Shown here one piece after another: positions 26,107 through 33,713 of a DNA stretch of 64,000 bases. This stretch comes from Pseudomonas sp. H3(2019). GTDB taxonomy: Bacteria; Pseudomonadota; Gammaproteobacteria; Pseudomonadales; Pseudomonadaceae. The stretch spans positions 186,001-250,000 of the forward strand of contig NZ_VMSG01000002.1 in the NCBI RefSeq assembly GCF_007713465.1, written 5' to 3'. Numbering within the stretch: the first letter of the stretch is position 1; every line of letters begins with the position of its first letter. The translations under genes and the position numbers were made by a program. Below the pieces are notes generated by a model, which ran no database searches, was not told where the DNA came from, and saw only the letters and a program-made list of their open reading frames with translations.

Positions 26107-26781
26107 ATGAGTCTGTCCAGAAAATTGCTTGTCGGCGTTGCCTTGAGCGGCCTGCTGCTCAGCGGATGCACCTCAAGAGTCACGGAGAAGGAACAGTACT
26201 CAGGGTTTCTCCCCGACTACAACAACTTGCAGGAAGTCAGCACGCCCAGCGGTGAGAAGGCCATGCGTTGGGTGACCCCGTCCTGGAACCCGAACACTTA
26301 TGACACAGTGGCCTTCAAGCGATTGGAACTGTACCCGACACCACAGCCCAATGAACGGGTCAACCGCCAGACGCTGGACCAACTGCAAACCTACATGACG
26401 AACAATGCCAAGAGCGCACTGGACCAGAAGTACCGTGTGGTACCCAATGTTCAGTCGGCCCCCGCCGGTTCGCGAGTCCTGGTCGTACGCGCTGCAATTA
26501 CCGGGGTCAGCGCATCCAACGAAGGTATGAAATGGTATGAAGTGGTTCCGGTTGCGGCCGCGATAGGCGCGACTCAGGCAGCCACCGGCCACCGCGATCA
26601 AGAGACCGAGTTGTACATTGAGGCCGAGATAATCGACGCAAGCAATGGCCGGACCGTGGCCAAAGTAGTGCGCAAGGTCTTTGGTGAACAATTGAAAAAT
26701 GCAAGCCAGCAGGTTACCGCCAACGATTTCAAAGCGGCGATCAAAAAACTGGACAGCGATATACAAGCATTCATCGAATAG
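26107..26781 (+). CDS. DUF3313 lipoprotein
   Basis: The 224-residue protein has a signal peptide and lipobox LLLSGC (acylated Cys at about residue 21), followed by Thr-Ser, which suggests outer-membrane sorting. The body matches the DUF3313 pattern: YSGFLPDYNNLQ near the lipid anchor, a long segment ending SALDQKYRVV, RVLVVRAAITGVSASNEG, and VVPVAAAIGATQAATGHRD. These proteins are widespread in proteobacteria with unknown function. The gene is monocistronic by spacing. Confidence 0.85.
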   Translation: MSLSRKLLVGVALSGLLLSGCTSRVTEKEQYSGFLPDYNNLQEVSTPSGEKAMRWVTPSWNPNTYDTVAFKRLELYPTPQPNERVNRQTLDQLQTYMTNNAKSALDQKYRVVPNVQSAPAGSRVLVVRAAITGVSASNEGMKWYEVVPVAAAIGATQAATGHRDQETELYIEAEIIDASNGRTVAKVVRKVFGEQLKNASQQVTANDFKAAIKKLDSDIQAFIE

Positions 26782-26859
26782 CAATGAACTGTTAGCCAGC
26801 TTCCAGTTTCGTGATATCAGGCCAAAAGCGGCGTCGGAAATCATCGATGTCGGCGAGGC

Positions 26860-26952
26860 GAGCCTGCTGCCTATGCAAAAAGTGGTGGCGGCGGCAACAG
26901 TGCAAAGGGTCTGAGTAACGCTGCTACTTCGAGCACCAAACAAGATCAGTAG
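26860..26952 (+). pseudogene. Remnant related to the Gly-rich exported protein at 33045
   Basis: One frame reads EPAAYAKSGGGGNSAKGLSN followed by AATSSTKQDQ and a stop at 26950. This mirrors the signal-cleavage region AYAKEGGGHGGG and the C-terminus NAKGLSKAVTSTT of the protein encoded at 33045-33566. The signal peptide upstream is not open in this frame, so the piece looks like a decayed or shortened relative. Confidence 0.4.
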
Positions 26953-27146
26953 ACCCGATCTTTACGTCTTCATGCTCCAATATGATGCAGAGAGCCCGCC
27001 GGTTGCAGGCTTTCTCATTAACCTCTCCCCTCTCTTGAACATCAGCTTCGGCTCATGAGTAGTTTCAAAGTTCTCCTGGTTCTCCGTCTTGAACCTGGAA
27101 AGCACGGGGCGATTCCATGCAGTCAATGAGCGTGCTTACCCTCTCG

Positions 27147-27410
27147 TTAACCAGCCTCTTGGCTCGCCTGCGTTTCACGACCTCTTTCAGCATTTTGAAC
27201 CAACGCGTTCAAGAGCTCTTCGGTATGGTTTATCGATTCACGTATCTCGTCAAACGCCTCATCCAGAGTTTTTTCGATCTCGAGTGCAGGAGATCCACGT
27301 AATGTCTCCTGTATTTCCAGCTCATCTTGCTTGAATTGCGAAAGGTTGGCGCGCAAGCCCTCTAATCGAAGAGATATCTGTGAGATATGGTGTCGGCGGC
27401 GCTGAACCAT
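27147..27410 (-). CDS. Small coiled-coil protein
   Basis: ATG 27408-27410 lies behind a strong AGGAG ribosome site and gives an 87-residue product. The first ten residues are basic (MVQRRRHHIS), and the rest is an amphipathic, charged helix with heptad spacing (for example LEGLRANLSQFKQDELEIQE and IEKTLDEAFDEIRESINHTE). No TM segment is present. It is probably a cytoplasmic helical dimer or oligomer. I do not recognise the family. An upstream start (27473) exists but lacks the ribosome site. Confidence 0.55.
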   Translation of the reverse strand: MVQRRRHHISQISLRLEGLRANLSQFKQDELEIQETLRGSPALEIEKTLDEAFDEIRESINHTEELLNALVQNAERGRETQASQEAG

Positions 27411-27687
27411 GATGTTTCTCCTGTTGAGCTCCCATACCTGTTTAGAACGCTGTCTACAAAGAGATGTTCGCATTTCCCGACCAAAGGATTCGGCCTCGGT
27501 AAAAGTCCTTTAGAGAGAACTCTACGACACCATTCGTCGCCTATTAAAACGTGGTGCAGGATACGGCTCAAGGATTGCTAAGTACGCTCGTAGCGGCCCT
27601 AGGACGACATAATTCTGACGCGGCAGCAATCAACATTAACGCTTAAGGACTCCAGCGATACGCTTGGTCAGTCACCGGAGATGTAAC

Positions 27688-27894
27688 GTGTCAACTCTCA
27701 ATGAAATCGCAGCGAACCACGCGAGAATGGCTAAGGCAAACGAAGAAGAGTCGACCGGGCTGAGTGAGCGACACCTTCAAATAGTGGGCAGCTTTGAAAT
27801 CCCCGCCATCGATGCACAACAGCACATTCCACTGCATCTGATCGCCGGGGTGCAGGACAATCAATTCGAACAGACAACTGGCTACTTGCTCTGA
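27688..27894 (+). CDS. Small conserved-looking protein of unknown function
   Basis: GTG 27688, preceded by GGAG at the right distance, opens a 68-residue frame: STLNEIAANHARMAKANEEE, then LSERHLQIVGSFEIPAID and HIPLHLIAGVQDNQFE. The composition is protein-like, with a helical N-terminus and a beta-rich C-terminus. It has no signal peptide or metal motif. A TTG at 27664 would extend it without a ribosome site. It precedes capA by 128 bases; co-transcription is possible. Confidence 0.5.
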   Translation: MSTLNEIAANHARMAKANEEESTGLSERHLQIVGSFEIPAIDAQQHIPLHLIAGVQDNQFEQTTGYLL

Positions 27895-28022
27895 CTGCGT
27901 TTGATTTCAATACCGGGTTGGTTCGTCATCGGCTTGTCGCAGGCCATGCAGAAAAATTGATATTTTTAACAGTGTGCGAGCAAAACGTGCGGTGAGCTGA
28001 TCGGGATATCCGGGAGGGTGTC

Positions 28023-29135
28023 ATGGCCGCTGTTATCGATACGCTGAAGCTGTTTCTTGCGGGCGACGTCATGACCGCCCGCGACATCGATTCGGTACTG
28101 CCGCATCCTGGTGATCCGCGGCTTTACGAAGCTTACGTCAAGCATGCCGGCGATTACGTCCGGCTGGCAGAAAGACTCAATGGATCGATTCCCCACCCGG
28201 TCGATTTCAGCTACGTCTGGGGCACTGCGCTGGATGAGTTCGAACTTCGCCAGCCACACGCACGCATCATCAATCTGGAAACTGCGGTGTCCCGCCGCGG
28301 ACGACCGGAGCCAAAAGGCATCAATTACCGCATGAGTCCGGAGAACTTCCCGGTCATCAGCGCAGCCGGCATCGACTGCTGCATGCTGGCCAACAACCAT
28401 GTGCTGGACTGGGGGGAAGCCGGTCTGACCGATACGCTAGACACCCTGTCGAGCAACGGTATGTGCAGCGCCGGCGCCGGGCGTAACCGGCAATCTGCCG
28501 AAGCACCCGCCGTACTGCCGCAGACTGGCGGGCGGCGCTTGCTGGTGTTTGGTCTCGGCGCTCCCGACAGCGGCATTCCACCGGACTGGGCCGCCACGGA
28601 TAAGCGTGCGGGTGTTGCGCGGCTGGAGGATCTGTCGATGCAAAGCCTGGGCCTTGTGGCCAAACGGATTCTTGCGGGCAAAAAACCGGGAGACCGGGTG
28701 GTCGCCTCCATTCACTGGGGCGGTAACTGGGGCTTCGATATCCCGCGGGAGCAGGTCCGGTTCGCCCATGCGTTGATCGACGAGGCCGGAGTTGACGTGG
28801 TGCACGGGCATTCCTCGCACCACGTCAAGGGTATCGAGGTGTACTGCGAACGCCTGATTCTCTATGGCTGCGGTGATCTCCTGAACGATTACGAAGGTAT
28901 CGAGAACCACGCAGACTTTCGTGGCAACCTGGGGCTTCTGTACTTTGCCGCCCTGGACCCCAGCGGGTGCCTGCAATCGCTGGACCTAATACCCATCCGC
29001 CTCCGTCGCTTTCGCATCTGTCGCGCCGAAGGGGATGACCGCCAATGGCTGCACGACACCCTTTCTCGCGAGTGCGCGCGCTTGGGCAGCAGCATCCAGC
29101 CGGGCGCGAAAAATGCCTTCACGTTGTGTTGGTAG
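28023..29135 (+). CDS. CapA-family protein (metallophosphatase-like)
   Basis: The 370-residue protein of the CapA/PgsA type has a calcineurin-like fold: LFLAGDVMTARDID at the N-terminus, INLETAVSRRG, MLANNHVLDWGEAGLTDT, VASIHWGGNWG and VVHGHSSHHVKGIEVY. These are the metal-ligand segments (GDVM, NLE, NNH, HWG, GHSSH) of the family associated with poly-gamma-glutamate synthesis. No capB/capC ligase genes are near, so a role in polymer synthesis is unlikely and the substrate is unknown. There is no signal peptide. ATG 28023 has GGGAGGG upstream. Confidence 0.88.
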   Translation: MAAVIDTLKLFLAGDVMTARDIDSVLPHPGDPRLYEAYVKHAGDYVRLAERLNGSIPHPVDFSYVWGTALDEFELRQPHARIINLETAVSRRGRPEPKGINYRMSPENFPVISAAGIDCCMLANNHVLDWGEAGLTDTLDTLSSNGMCSAGAGRNRQSAEAPAVLPQTGGRRLLVFGLGAPDSGIPPDWAATDKRAGVARLEDLSMQSLGLVAKRILAGKKPGDRVVASIHWGGNWGFDIPREQVRFAHALIDEAGVDVVHGHSSHHVKGIEVYCERLILYGCGDLLNDYEGIENHADFRGNLGLLYFAALDPSGCLQSLDLIPIRLRRFRICRAEGDDRQWLHDTLSRECARLGSSIQPGAKNAFTLCW

Positions 29136-29260
29136 GCATTGAGATTGGCGAGACTTTGTTAGCAACGCATTTCCCTGTACGAATCCCAGTAACGCCCAGC
29201 CTCACTCGAATGGTAGCCAGCCCGCTGGATTCAACTGAATAACCTATGGGATCTCAACCG

Positions 29261-29500
29261 TCAGGGCTCTGACGCCCAGATAACGTTCGAGCTATTGATA
29301 ACCGGACACCGGTCAGGGTTGATCTCGCGTTCGCGATGAAGCCAGACCCTGGTTCGCTCGACATCGAATTTTCGCTCGTTCCGTTCCCTCATAACGATGC
29401 CGGATACGCCGAAATGCCCGCACTCAGGACAAATCAGTTCAATGCCATCCATTGCGGAGTCAATATGTCGCGCGTCTTCCGAGCAGATCAAACACCACAT
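29261..29500 (-). CDS. Small zinc-ribbon protein, paralogue A
   Basis: The 79-residue protein has two Cys pairs: MWCLICSED near the start and LICPECGHFGVSG about 20 residues later, together a probable Zn(Cys)4 knuckle. The rest is a charged helix with FDVERTRVWLHRERE. ATG 29498-29500 has GGGAG upstream. It is clearly related to the protein at 32580-32885 (shared xCLIC, CGHFxVS and FDxERTRxWL). It may bind nucleic acid or protein; no function is known to me. Confidence 0.65.
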   Translation of the reverse strand: MWCLICSEDARHIDSAMDGIELICPECGHFGVSGIVMRERNERKFDVERTRVWLHREREINPDRCPVINSSNVIWASEP

Positions 29501-29657
29501 GAGCCACTCCCGAGCACCTGTCAGTTTCCACGACCAAGCAATCTAGCCGCCAACTCATGCCCCACCGCCGGGCATCATCGAACGTCTTCCAGGCGCTGAC
29601 TTCTCGCCTACCCTCACGGTGCAGGTTGTCAATTAATAGACCATTTCCAACCGTCAC
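29460..29657 (-). CDS. Small overlapping protein upstream of the zinc-ribbon gene
   Basis: GTG 29655-29657, with GAGG five bases upstream, opens 65 codons: LLIDNLHREGRREVSAWKT, DDARRWGMSWRLDCLVVETD, then VAHVVFDLLGRRATY. It overlaps the first 41 bases of the zinc-ribbon gene in another frame, and the order suggests translational coupling. The composition is protein-like, but coding status is uncertain. Confidence 0.4.
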   Translation of the reverse strand: MTVGNGLLIDNLHREGRREVSAWKTFDDARRWGMSWRLDCLVVETDRCSGVAHVVFDLLGRRATY

Positions 29658-29853
29658 GCTACCTCGACAAAAAATTCCTTTTACCCACAGAGAAACCGGC
29701 AGCCCTGAACTCGATCAGACGGTTTTGAATACCCTCGACGGGTATCGATCAAGTGACCGCCGGCCTCGCCTTTTGTCGCAAGTCGATTGACTGAGGGGAG
29801 CCTTTGGAGCCCAGTACTCAACGGGCCAGACCAGATCACACGAAGAAAAAATC

Positions 29854-30210
29854 ATGTCGAAAATAACGGTGATATCCGGTGACTTTCTGGCAGGCGATGC
29901 CGAGTTTCAATCCGGATTTTTCACTCTGAAATCCGCATTGAAACCTTCTCTCGAATTAAAGATACCCCTGTCAAATCTGGAAACCCTGGAAACAGCAACC
30001 GAAGAAGTCGTCAACAAGAAAGGCAGCGTCATTCGATGGAGTCTGGCGGGAGCATTGCTTCTAGGGCCGATTGGGCTAGTGGCGGGTTGGTTACTATGTG
30101 ATACCGAGAGTGAAATAACCTTCTACGCAAAATTCAAGGATGGCCGCTGCTTTCTGGCCACCACTGATATCGGTACTTACTCAAAGATCTCTGACTCTCC
30201 CCTCAAGTAA
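29854..30210 (+). CDS. Small membrane-associated protein with glycine-rich hairpin
   Basis: The 118-residue product starts at ATG 29854 with AAGAAAAAA upstream. It has a beta-rich N-terminal part (ITVISGDFLAGDAEFQSGFF), a hydrophobic stretch at about 60-80 (WSLAGALLLGPIGLVAGWLL) that could span or dip into the membrane, and a beta C-terminal part (ITFYAKFKDGRCFLATTD). The layout resembles small proteins that place a glycine-zipper-like segment between two halves of a PH-like sheet. Function unknown. It is monocistronic, with a terminator at 30341. Confidence 0.65.
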   Translation: MSKITVISGDFLAGDAEFQSGFFTLKSALKPSLELKIPLSNLETLETATEEVVNKKGSVIRWSLAGALLLGPIGLVAGWLLCDTESEITFYAKFKDGRCFLATTDIGTYSKISDSPLK

Positions 30211-30340
30211 CGCCACACCCCTCCCCTCAAAGTCAGCTGCTATAGCGCTAAGCGTTTGCCCTGACCAACAGCTGGCCAGTCAGCATGTTTCCTGAAGCAT
30301 CTGCCGCCGGTTCCACAGACTTGAATCCCAAAACCAACAA

Positions 30341-30370
30341 AGCCCAGCACTGGGCTGGGCTGGGCTTTTT
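30341..30370 (+). terminator. Rho-independent terminator
   Basis: AGCCCAGC (30341-30348) pairs with GCTGGGCT (30359-30366), followed by a T-run. The TGGGC unit is repeated, so the right arm can pair in two registers. It lies 130 bases after the small membrane-protein gene. Confidence 0.75.
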
Positions 30371-30383
30371 CATTCCATTGAAC

Positions 30384-30578
30384 TTATCTTTTCGGAGGCT
30401 TTTTGAGGCTATCCAATCGACCGCTCTCCAGCAAATCCTTGTACTTCAACGCCTCAGCTTCACTGTGATAGACGCCGACCAGAACATCTCCTTGAAAGAC
30501 ATCCCACATCCTGATTCCCGCGCTACTTGATTCATGAGACATGTGATGCTCATCGCGCTCTTTGATGGTAATGACCAT
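30384..30578 (-). CDS. Small protein of unknown function
   Basis: ATG 30576-30578, with TGAGGA upstream, opens 64 codons (VITIKERDEHHMSHESSSAG, then MWDVFQGDVLVGVYHSEAEA and LKYKDLLESGRL). It looks like a short beta-hairpin plus helix protein. A GTG at 30650 would add 24 residues. No motif is recognised. Its stop lies just beyond the terminator at 30341, which may serve both strands. Confidence 0.5.
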   Translation of the reverse strand: MVITIKERDEHHMSHESSSAGIRMWDVFQGDVLVGVYHSEAEALKYKDLLESGRLDSLKKPPKR

Positions 30579-30916
30579 TTGCACATCCTCTGGATTGAGG
30601 CAGGTAAGGTATTTTTTACTCCAGTAATCTCCAAGATTCCATACCGACACGGGCTGCGCGTTGAGCCTCCCCTATCTGATCTGGGCCATGGCCGCTTTCT
30701 TGATGCTCGTGCCCCCCCCTGCGTGGGGCAGTGCCCATCGAGGGGCAGGCATGATTCATGGGTCAATAGCGCTGTCGTCATTTGACCATCTGCTCATTTG
30801 GCAATAAGCAAGATGCGTATATGGCGAAAACGAATACCCACGCTAAAAATACCTCAACGGCATAAAAAAAATAGAATACGCTCACTATTGATACCCACGT
30901 CGAATGGCAGGATTTC

Positions 30917-32467
30917 ATGTTGACAAGGAAGGCTTCATTTTTCTCCGCTGGGTGGACCGATGCCAAACTCAAAGTCGGACACGTCATCCTCTTTGTTGCC
31001 ATCGTATGCATCTCGCTGATAGCAATAAGCACATGGGGAATCTTCAACTCCCTGGAGTACCATTTGCACGACAAGGAAACCGAGATGTCAAATCTCTCGA
31101 AGACTTTATCGTCCAATATCGAGGCAACTCTTACGCAGGCTGACACAGTACTTATAGGGGTCAAGGAACGGCTGGAAACTGAAGGCCGCGACGCAGAAAA
31201 CTTAAAAAATCTGGAAGAGTTACTTAAAACTCAACAAAAACGCCTGCCTCAAATACATGGCTTCTTCGTCTACGATGAACAGGGGCGCTGGCTGCTGAAT
31301 TCAAACGGTATCATACCCGCTGGCGCCAACAACTCGGACCGTGACTATTTCATTTATCATCGCGACCATACGGACCCGGGACCTTATCTTGGCCCTTCCA
31401 TACGCAGTCGTTCAACAAATGAATGGATCATGACGGTATCGCGCCGAGTCAACCATCCAGACGGGAGTTTTGCGGGAGTCACAATAGCGACTATTTATCT
31501 CAACTACTTTCTCAGTCTATACGATGGTGTCGACATGGGAACAAACGGCCTCATCAATCTGGCGACATCCAGCGGTACCATTGTAGTACGCAAGCCATTC
31601 CTCGACTCAGACGTCGGCAAGAACATATCAAAGGGAGAAGTGTTCGCCCTGCTAAAGCCCGACGTAAACTCAGGCACTGCGACCATAAAATCGTTTATAG
31701 ACGGCGTAGAGCGGGTCATCGGCTTTCGACGCATTAATGGGTACCCTCTTATAGTCGTCGCCGCATTTGATAGAAATGAAGTACTGGCTGACTGGCGTAG
31801 CGAATCCCTGGCCAGCCTGATTATTTCCTCCATATTGTTAATAATCCTCGCTTTTATTGGCTATCGACTCATCAAGCTCATGAGCCAGCAAATTCAAGCG
31901 CAAAGAGAATTGCAAGCGTCCCATAAAGACTACATTGAAGCCAATAAGATTCTTGGTTTAATGGCCCTCGAAGATGGACTGACACGGCTGGCCAACCGAC
32001 GCCATTTTGATTTCTTCATAGAAGCTGAAGTTGCCAGGAAAAAACGCAAGAAACTGGACGGCACTGCATTGATCATGATCGACGTTGACCTCTTCAAGAG
32101 CTACAACGACCTCTACGGCCATGTACAGGGTGATGAGTGCCTGAAGACTGTGGGCGCAATCATTAGAAAGCATGTAAACCGAACCGGTGATCTTGCCGCC
32201 CGGTACGGCGGGGAAGAATTTGCCGTTGTACTGTCAAACACCGATTATGTTGGGGCTTTCCTGCTGGCCGAAAAAATTCGACTCGATTTGGAGCACGCTG
32301 AAATACAACACAGCGACTCTCCGCTCGGGGTGGTCACTATCAGCATTGGCATTAGTTCACTTTCCGAACTCGAAGTCGATACGGTAGAGGGCTTGGTGGA
32401 TATCGCCGACAAAGCGCTATACATCGCCAAGTCCAGCGGGAGAAACAGGACCGTCATTTCAAATTAG
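30917..32467 (+). CDS. Membrane diguanylate cyclase, dCache-GGDEF
   Basis: The 516-residue inner-membrane protein has TM1 at about 18-40, a periplasmic dCache sensor (about 45-290, with WLLNSNGIIPAGANNSDRDY typical of these folds), TM2 at about 298-318 and a GGDEF domain (about 350-515). The active-site loop is intact (RYGGEEFAVVL), and an allosteric I-site RxxD (RTGD) lies exactly five residues upstream. MIDVDLFKSYNDLYGH and DGLTRLANRRHFD are intact. It should make c-di-GMP with product inhibition. There is no phosphodiesterase domain, in contrast to the 977-3667 protein. Codon use is more AT-rich than the neighbours. Start at ATG 30917; the SD is poor. Confidence 0.9.
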   Translation: MLTRKASFFSAGWTDAKLKVGHVILFVAIVCISLIAISTWGIFNSLEYHLHDKETEMSNLSKTLSSNIEATLTQADTVLIGVKERLETEGRDAENLKNLEELLKTQQKRLPQIHGFFVYDEQGRWLLNSNGIIPAGANNSDRDYFIYHRDHTDPGPYLGPSIRSRSTNEWIMTVSRRVNHPDGSFAGVTIATIYLNYFLSLYDGVDMGTNGLINLATSSGTIVVRKPFLDSDVGKNISKGEVFALLKPDVNSGTATIKSFIDGVERVIGFRRINGYPLIVVAAFDRNEVLADWRSESLASLIISSILLIILAFIGYRLIKLMSQQIQAQRELQASHKDYIEANKILGLMALEDGLTRLANRRHFDFFIEAEVARKKRKKLDGTALIMIDVDLFKSYNDLYGHVQGDECLKTVGAIIRKHVNRTGDLAARYGGEEFAVVLSNTDYVGAFLLAEKIRLDLEHAEIQHSDSPLGVVTISIGISSLSELEVDTVEGLVDIADKALYIAKSSGRNRTVISN

Positions 32468-32487
32468 CAAGGACGGCAGACAGTAAT

Positions 32488-32552
32488 AAAAAAGCAGCCA
32501 AGCGGTGATTGCCCGGTTTCGGCGTCGCATCGCCGCGGTGCAGCTGGCTGCT
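32488..32552 (-). terminator. Terminator of the leftward zinc-ribbon gene
   Basis: AGCAGCCA (32493-32500) pairs with TGGCTGCT (32545-32552); an inner GGCG/CGCC hairpin lies between. On the minus strand it ends in six U residues (A-run 32488-32493), 28 bases past the stop at 32580. Confidence 0.65.
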
Positions 32553-32579
32553 TCGCCACATCGAAGCAAGAACCTCCAT

Positions 32580-32885
32580 CTAATCCGACGTTACCGATTC
32601 CCTGGAACGATTTGACCGGGTGGCCGCTTTCTCTTCGGCGTCGCGATGCAACAAGGAAACCTTGTAATCGTAGGTCGATATCAAGGGCACTGACTCATCA
32701 TGCCGAGCCATCGCAAGCCATCGCCTTGTGCGTTCAAGGTCAAAGGATTCGTGCTTCAACATCATTTTCGCAACAAGATTGGCCGAGACCCTGAAGTGTC
32801 CACAACCGGCTGAGCATTTGACCTCTGACCAGTCTCCCAGCGCGTGAACAGTCTTGGCGGCAGCCTGACAAATTAAGCACTTCAT
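32580..32885 (-). CDS. Small zinc-ribbon protein, paralogue B
   Basis: The 101-residue protein begins MKCLICQAAAKTVHA and continues VKCSAGCGHFRVSANLVAK, so four Cys form a probable zinc site. The helical part has SFDLERTRRWLAMARHDE and a longer charged tail than the copy at 29261-29500. The shared pattern (CLIC, CGHFxVS, FDxERTRxWL) shows they are paralogues separated by 3 kb, with a diguanylate cyclase between them. The start is set by ATG 32883-32885 with GGGAGATCC upstream. Confidence 0.65.
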   Translation of the reverse strand: MKCLICQAAAKTVHALGDWSEVKCSAGCGHFRVSANLVAKMMLKHESFDLERTRRWLAMARHDESVPLISTYDYKVSLLHRDAEEKAATRSNRSRESVTSD

Positions 32886-32940
32886 ATGGGATCTCCCTAT
32901 CGATGACTCCTCAACTGTAGCCGATCCCCGGGCGAAAACG

Positions 32941-33031
32941 AGAAAAGCCCTGCAAGCGTAAACCTGCAGGGCTTCTCGGTCAGGCTGACCATATCATTAA
33001 GCCGGGCAACCAATGGTTTACCCGGCTTTTT
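32941..33031 (-). terminator. Two tandem hairpins after the Gly/His-rich gene
   Basis: The first (AAGCCGGG at 32999 with CCCGGCTT at 33021) lies 14 bases past the stop codon. The second (AGCCCTGCA at 32946 with TGCAGGGCT at 32965) ends in a U-rich tract on the minus strand. On the plus strand the first hairpin also carries a T-run, so it may act in both directions. Confidence 0.6.
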
Positions 33032-33044
33032 GAAGGAGTCGCGC

Positions 33045-33566
33045 TTAACGGATCTTGTCAGTGGTCGAAGTCACTGCCTTACTCAAACCCTTAGCGTTGT
33101 GATCTCCAGGCGTTGTCGCCGAGATAGCAGTCGCTTTCGCCACTCCTCGCGTTGCTTTCGAGTGCGCAATACCCGAAGTCACCGCCCCATGACCACGATG
33201 GTCATCACGGTCACGTCCAACGTGATTATCGCGATCGCGTCCAATATGCTTACCGCTCAAGCCATGATCTCGAACAGCCCGGCCATCATGATCGGCTTCC
33301 TGACCTTCAGCGCGACCATCGCTCTTGGCACTCGCCGAGTGACCTTCACCCGCGTGAGCACCAGCGCCGCCGCTGCCGCCATTTCCGCTGCCACTGCCAC
33401 CACCATTTCCGCCACCATTACCGCCGCCGTGACCACCACCTTCTTTAGCATAGGCCGTGCCCATGATCGACAACTCGGCAGGAAGTAGAGGCGCGGCAGC
33501 CAGCATCAATACGCATGACATAACTGCGGCTAGCTTCTTGTTTTTCAAAGGCATGATAGATTCCAT
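33045..33566 (-). CDS. Exported Gly/His-rich, low-complexity protein
   Basis: The 173-residue protein has a signal peptide (hydrophobic core SCVLMLAAAPLL, cleavage at about TAYA-KE). The mature part begins with a flexible Gly/Ser/Asn segment (EGGGHGGGNGGGNGGGSGSG). It continues with an Asp/His/Arg-rich part in which a short unit is repeated (GRDRDNHV, GRDRDDHR), and ends NAKGLSKAVTSTTDKIR. Such composition suggests a disordered exported protein, possibly binding metals or polymers. A decayed relative lies at 26860. No named family is recognised. ATG 33566 has no strong ribosome site; ATG 33554 is an alternative. Confidence 0.7.
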   Translation of the reverse strand: MESIMPLKNKKLAAVMSCVLMLAAAPLLPAELSIMGTAYAKEGGGHGGGNGGGNGGGSGSGNGGSGGAGAHAGEGHSASAKSDGRAEGQEADHDGRAVRDHGLSGKHIGRDRDNHVGRDRDDHRGHGAVTSGIAHSKATRGVAKATAISATTPGDHNAKGLSKAVTSTTDKIR

Positions 33567-33713
33567 AGTGGTTCGTTTCTTACGGATTGTCTGACAAAAG
33601 CAGTTGCCTGTAGTTCAGAACAAACGACGAACGGATCCATGCCCCTGCGCTGATGAAATCCAATAGCGACAAAAACTCGCGGATGGCCGTCGACCACCCG
33701 CGAGCCAGCACCA

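Noticed and set aside
26981..27016. GAGAGCC/GGCTTTCTC hairpin as terminator of the DUF3313 gene
   Set aside because: The stem needs bulges and lies 200 bases after the stop; too weak to list.
33030..33488. 152-codon plus-strand Thr/Ser/Ala-rich frame opposite the Gly/His-rich gene
   Set aside because: Low-complexity shadow; the minus strand has the signal peptide and cleavage site.
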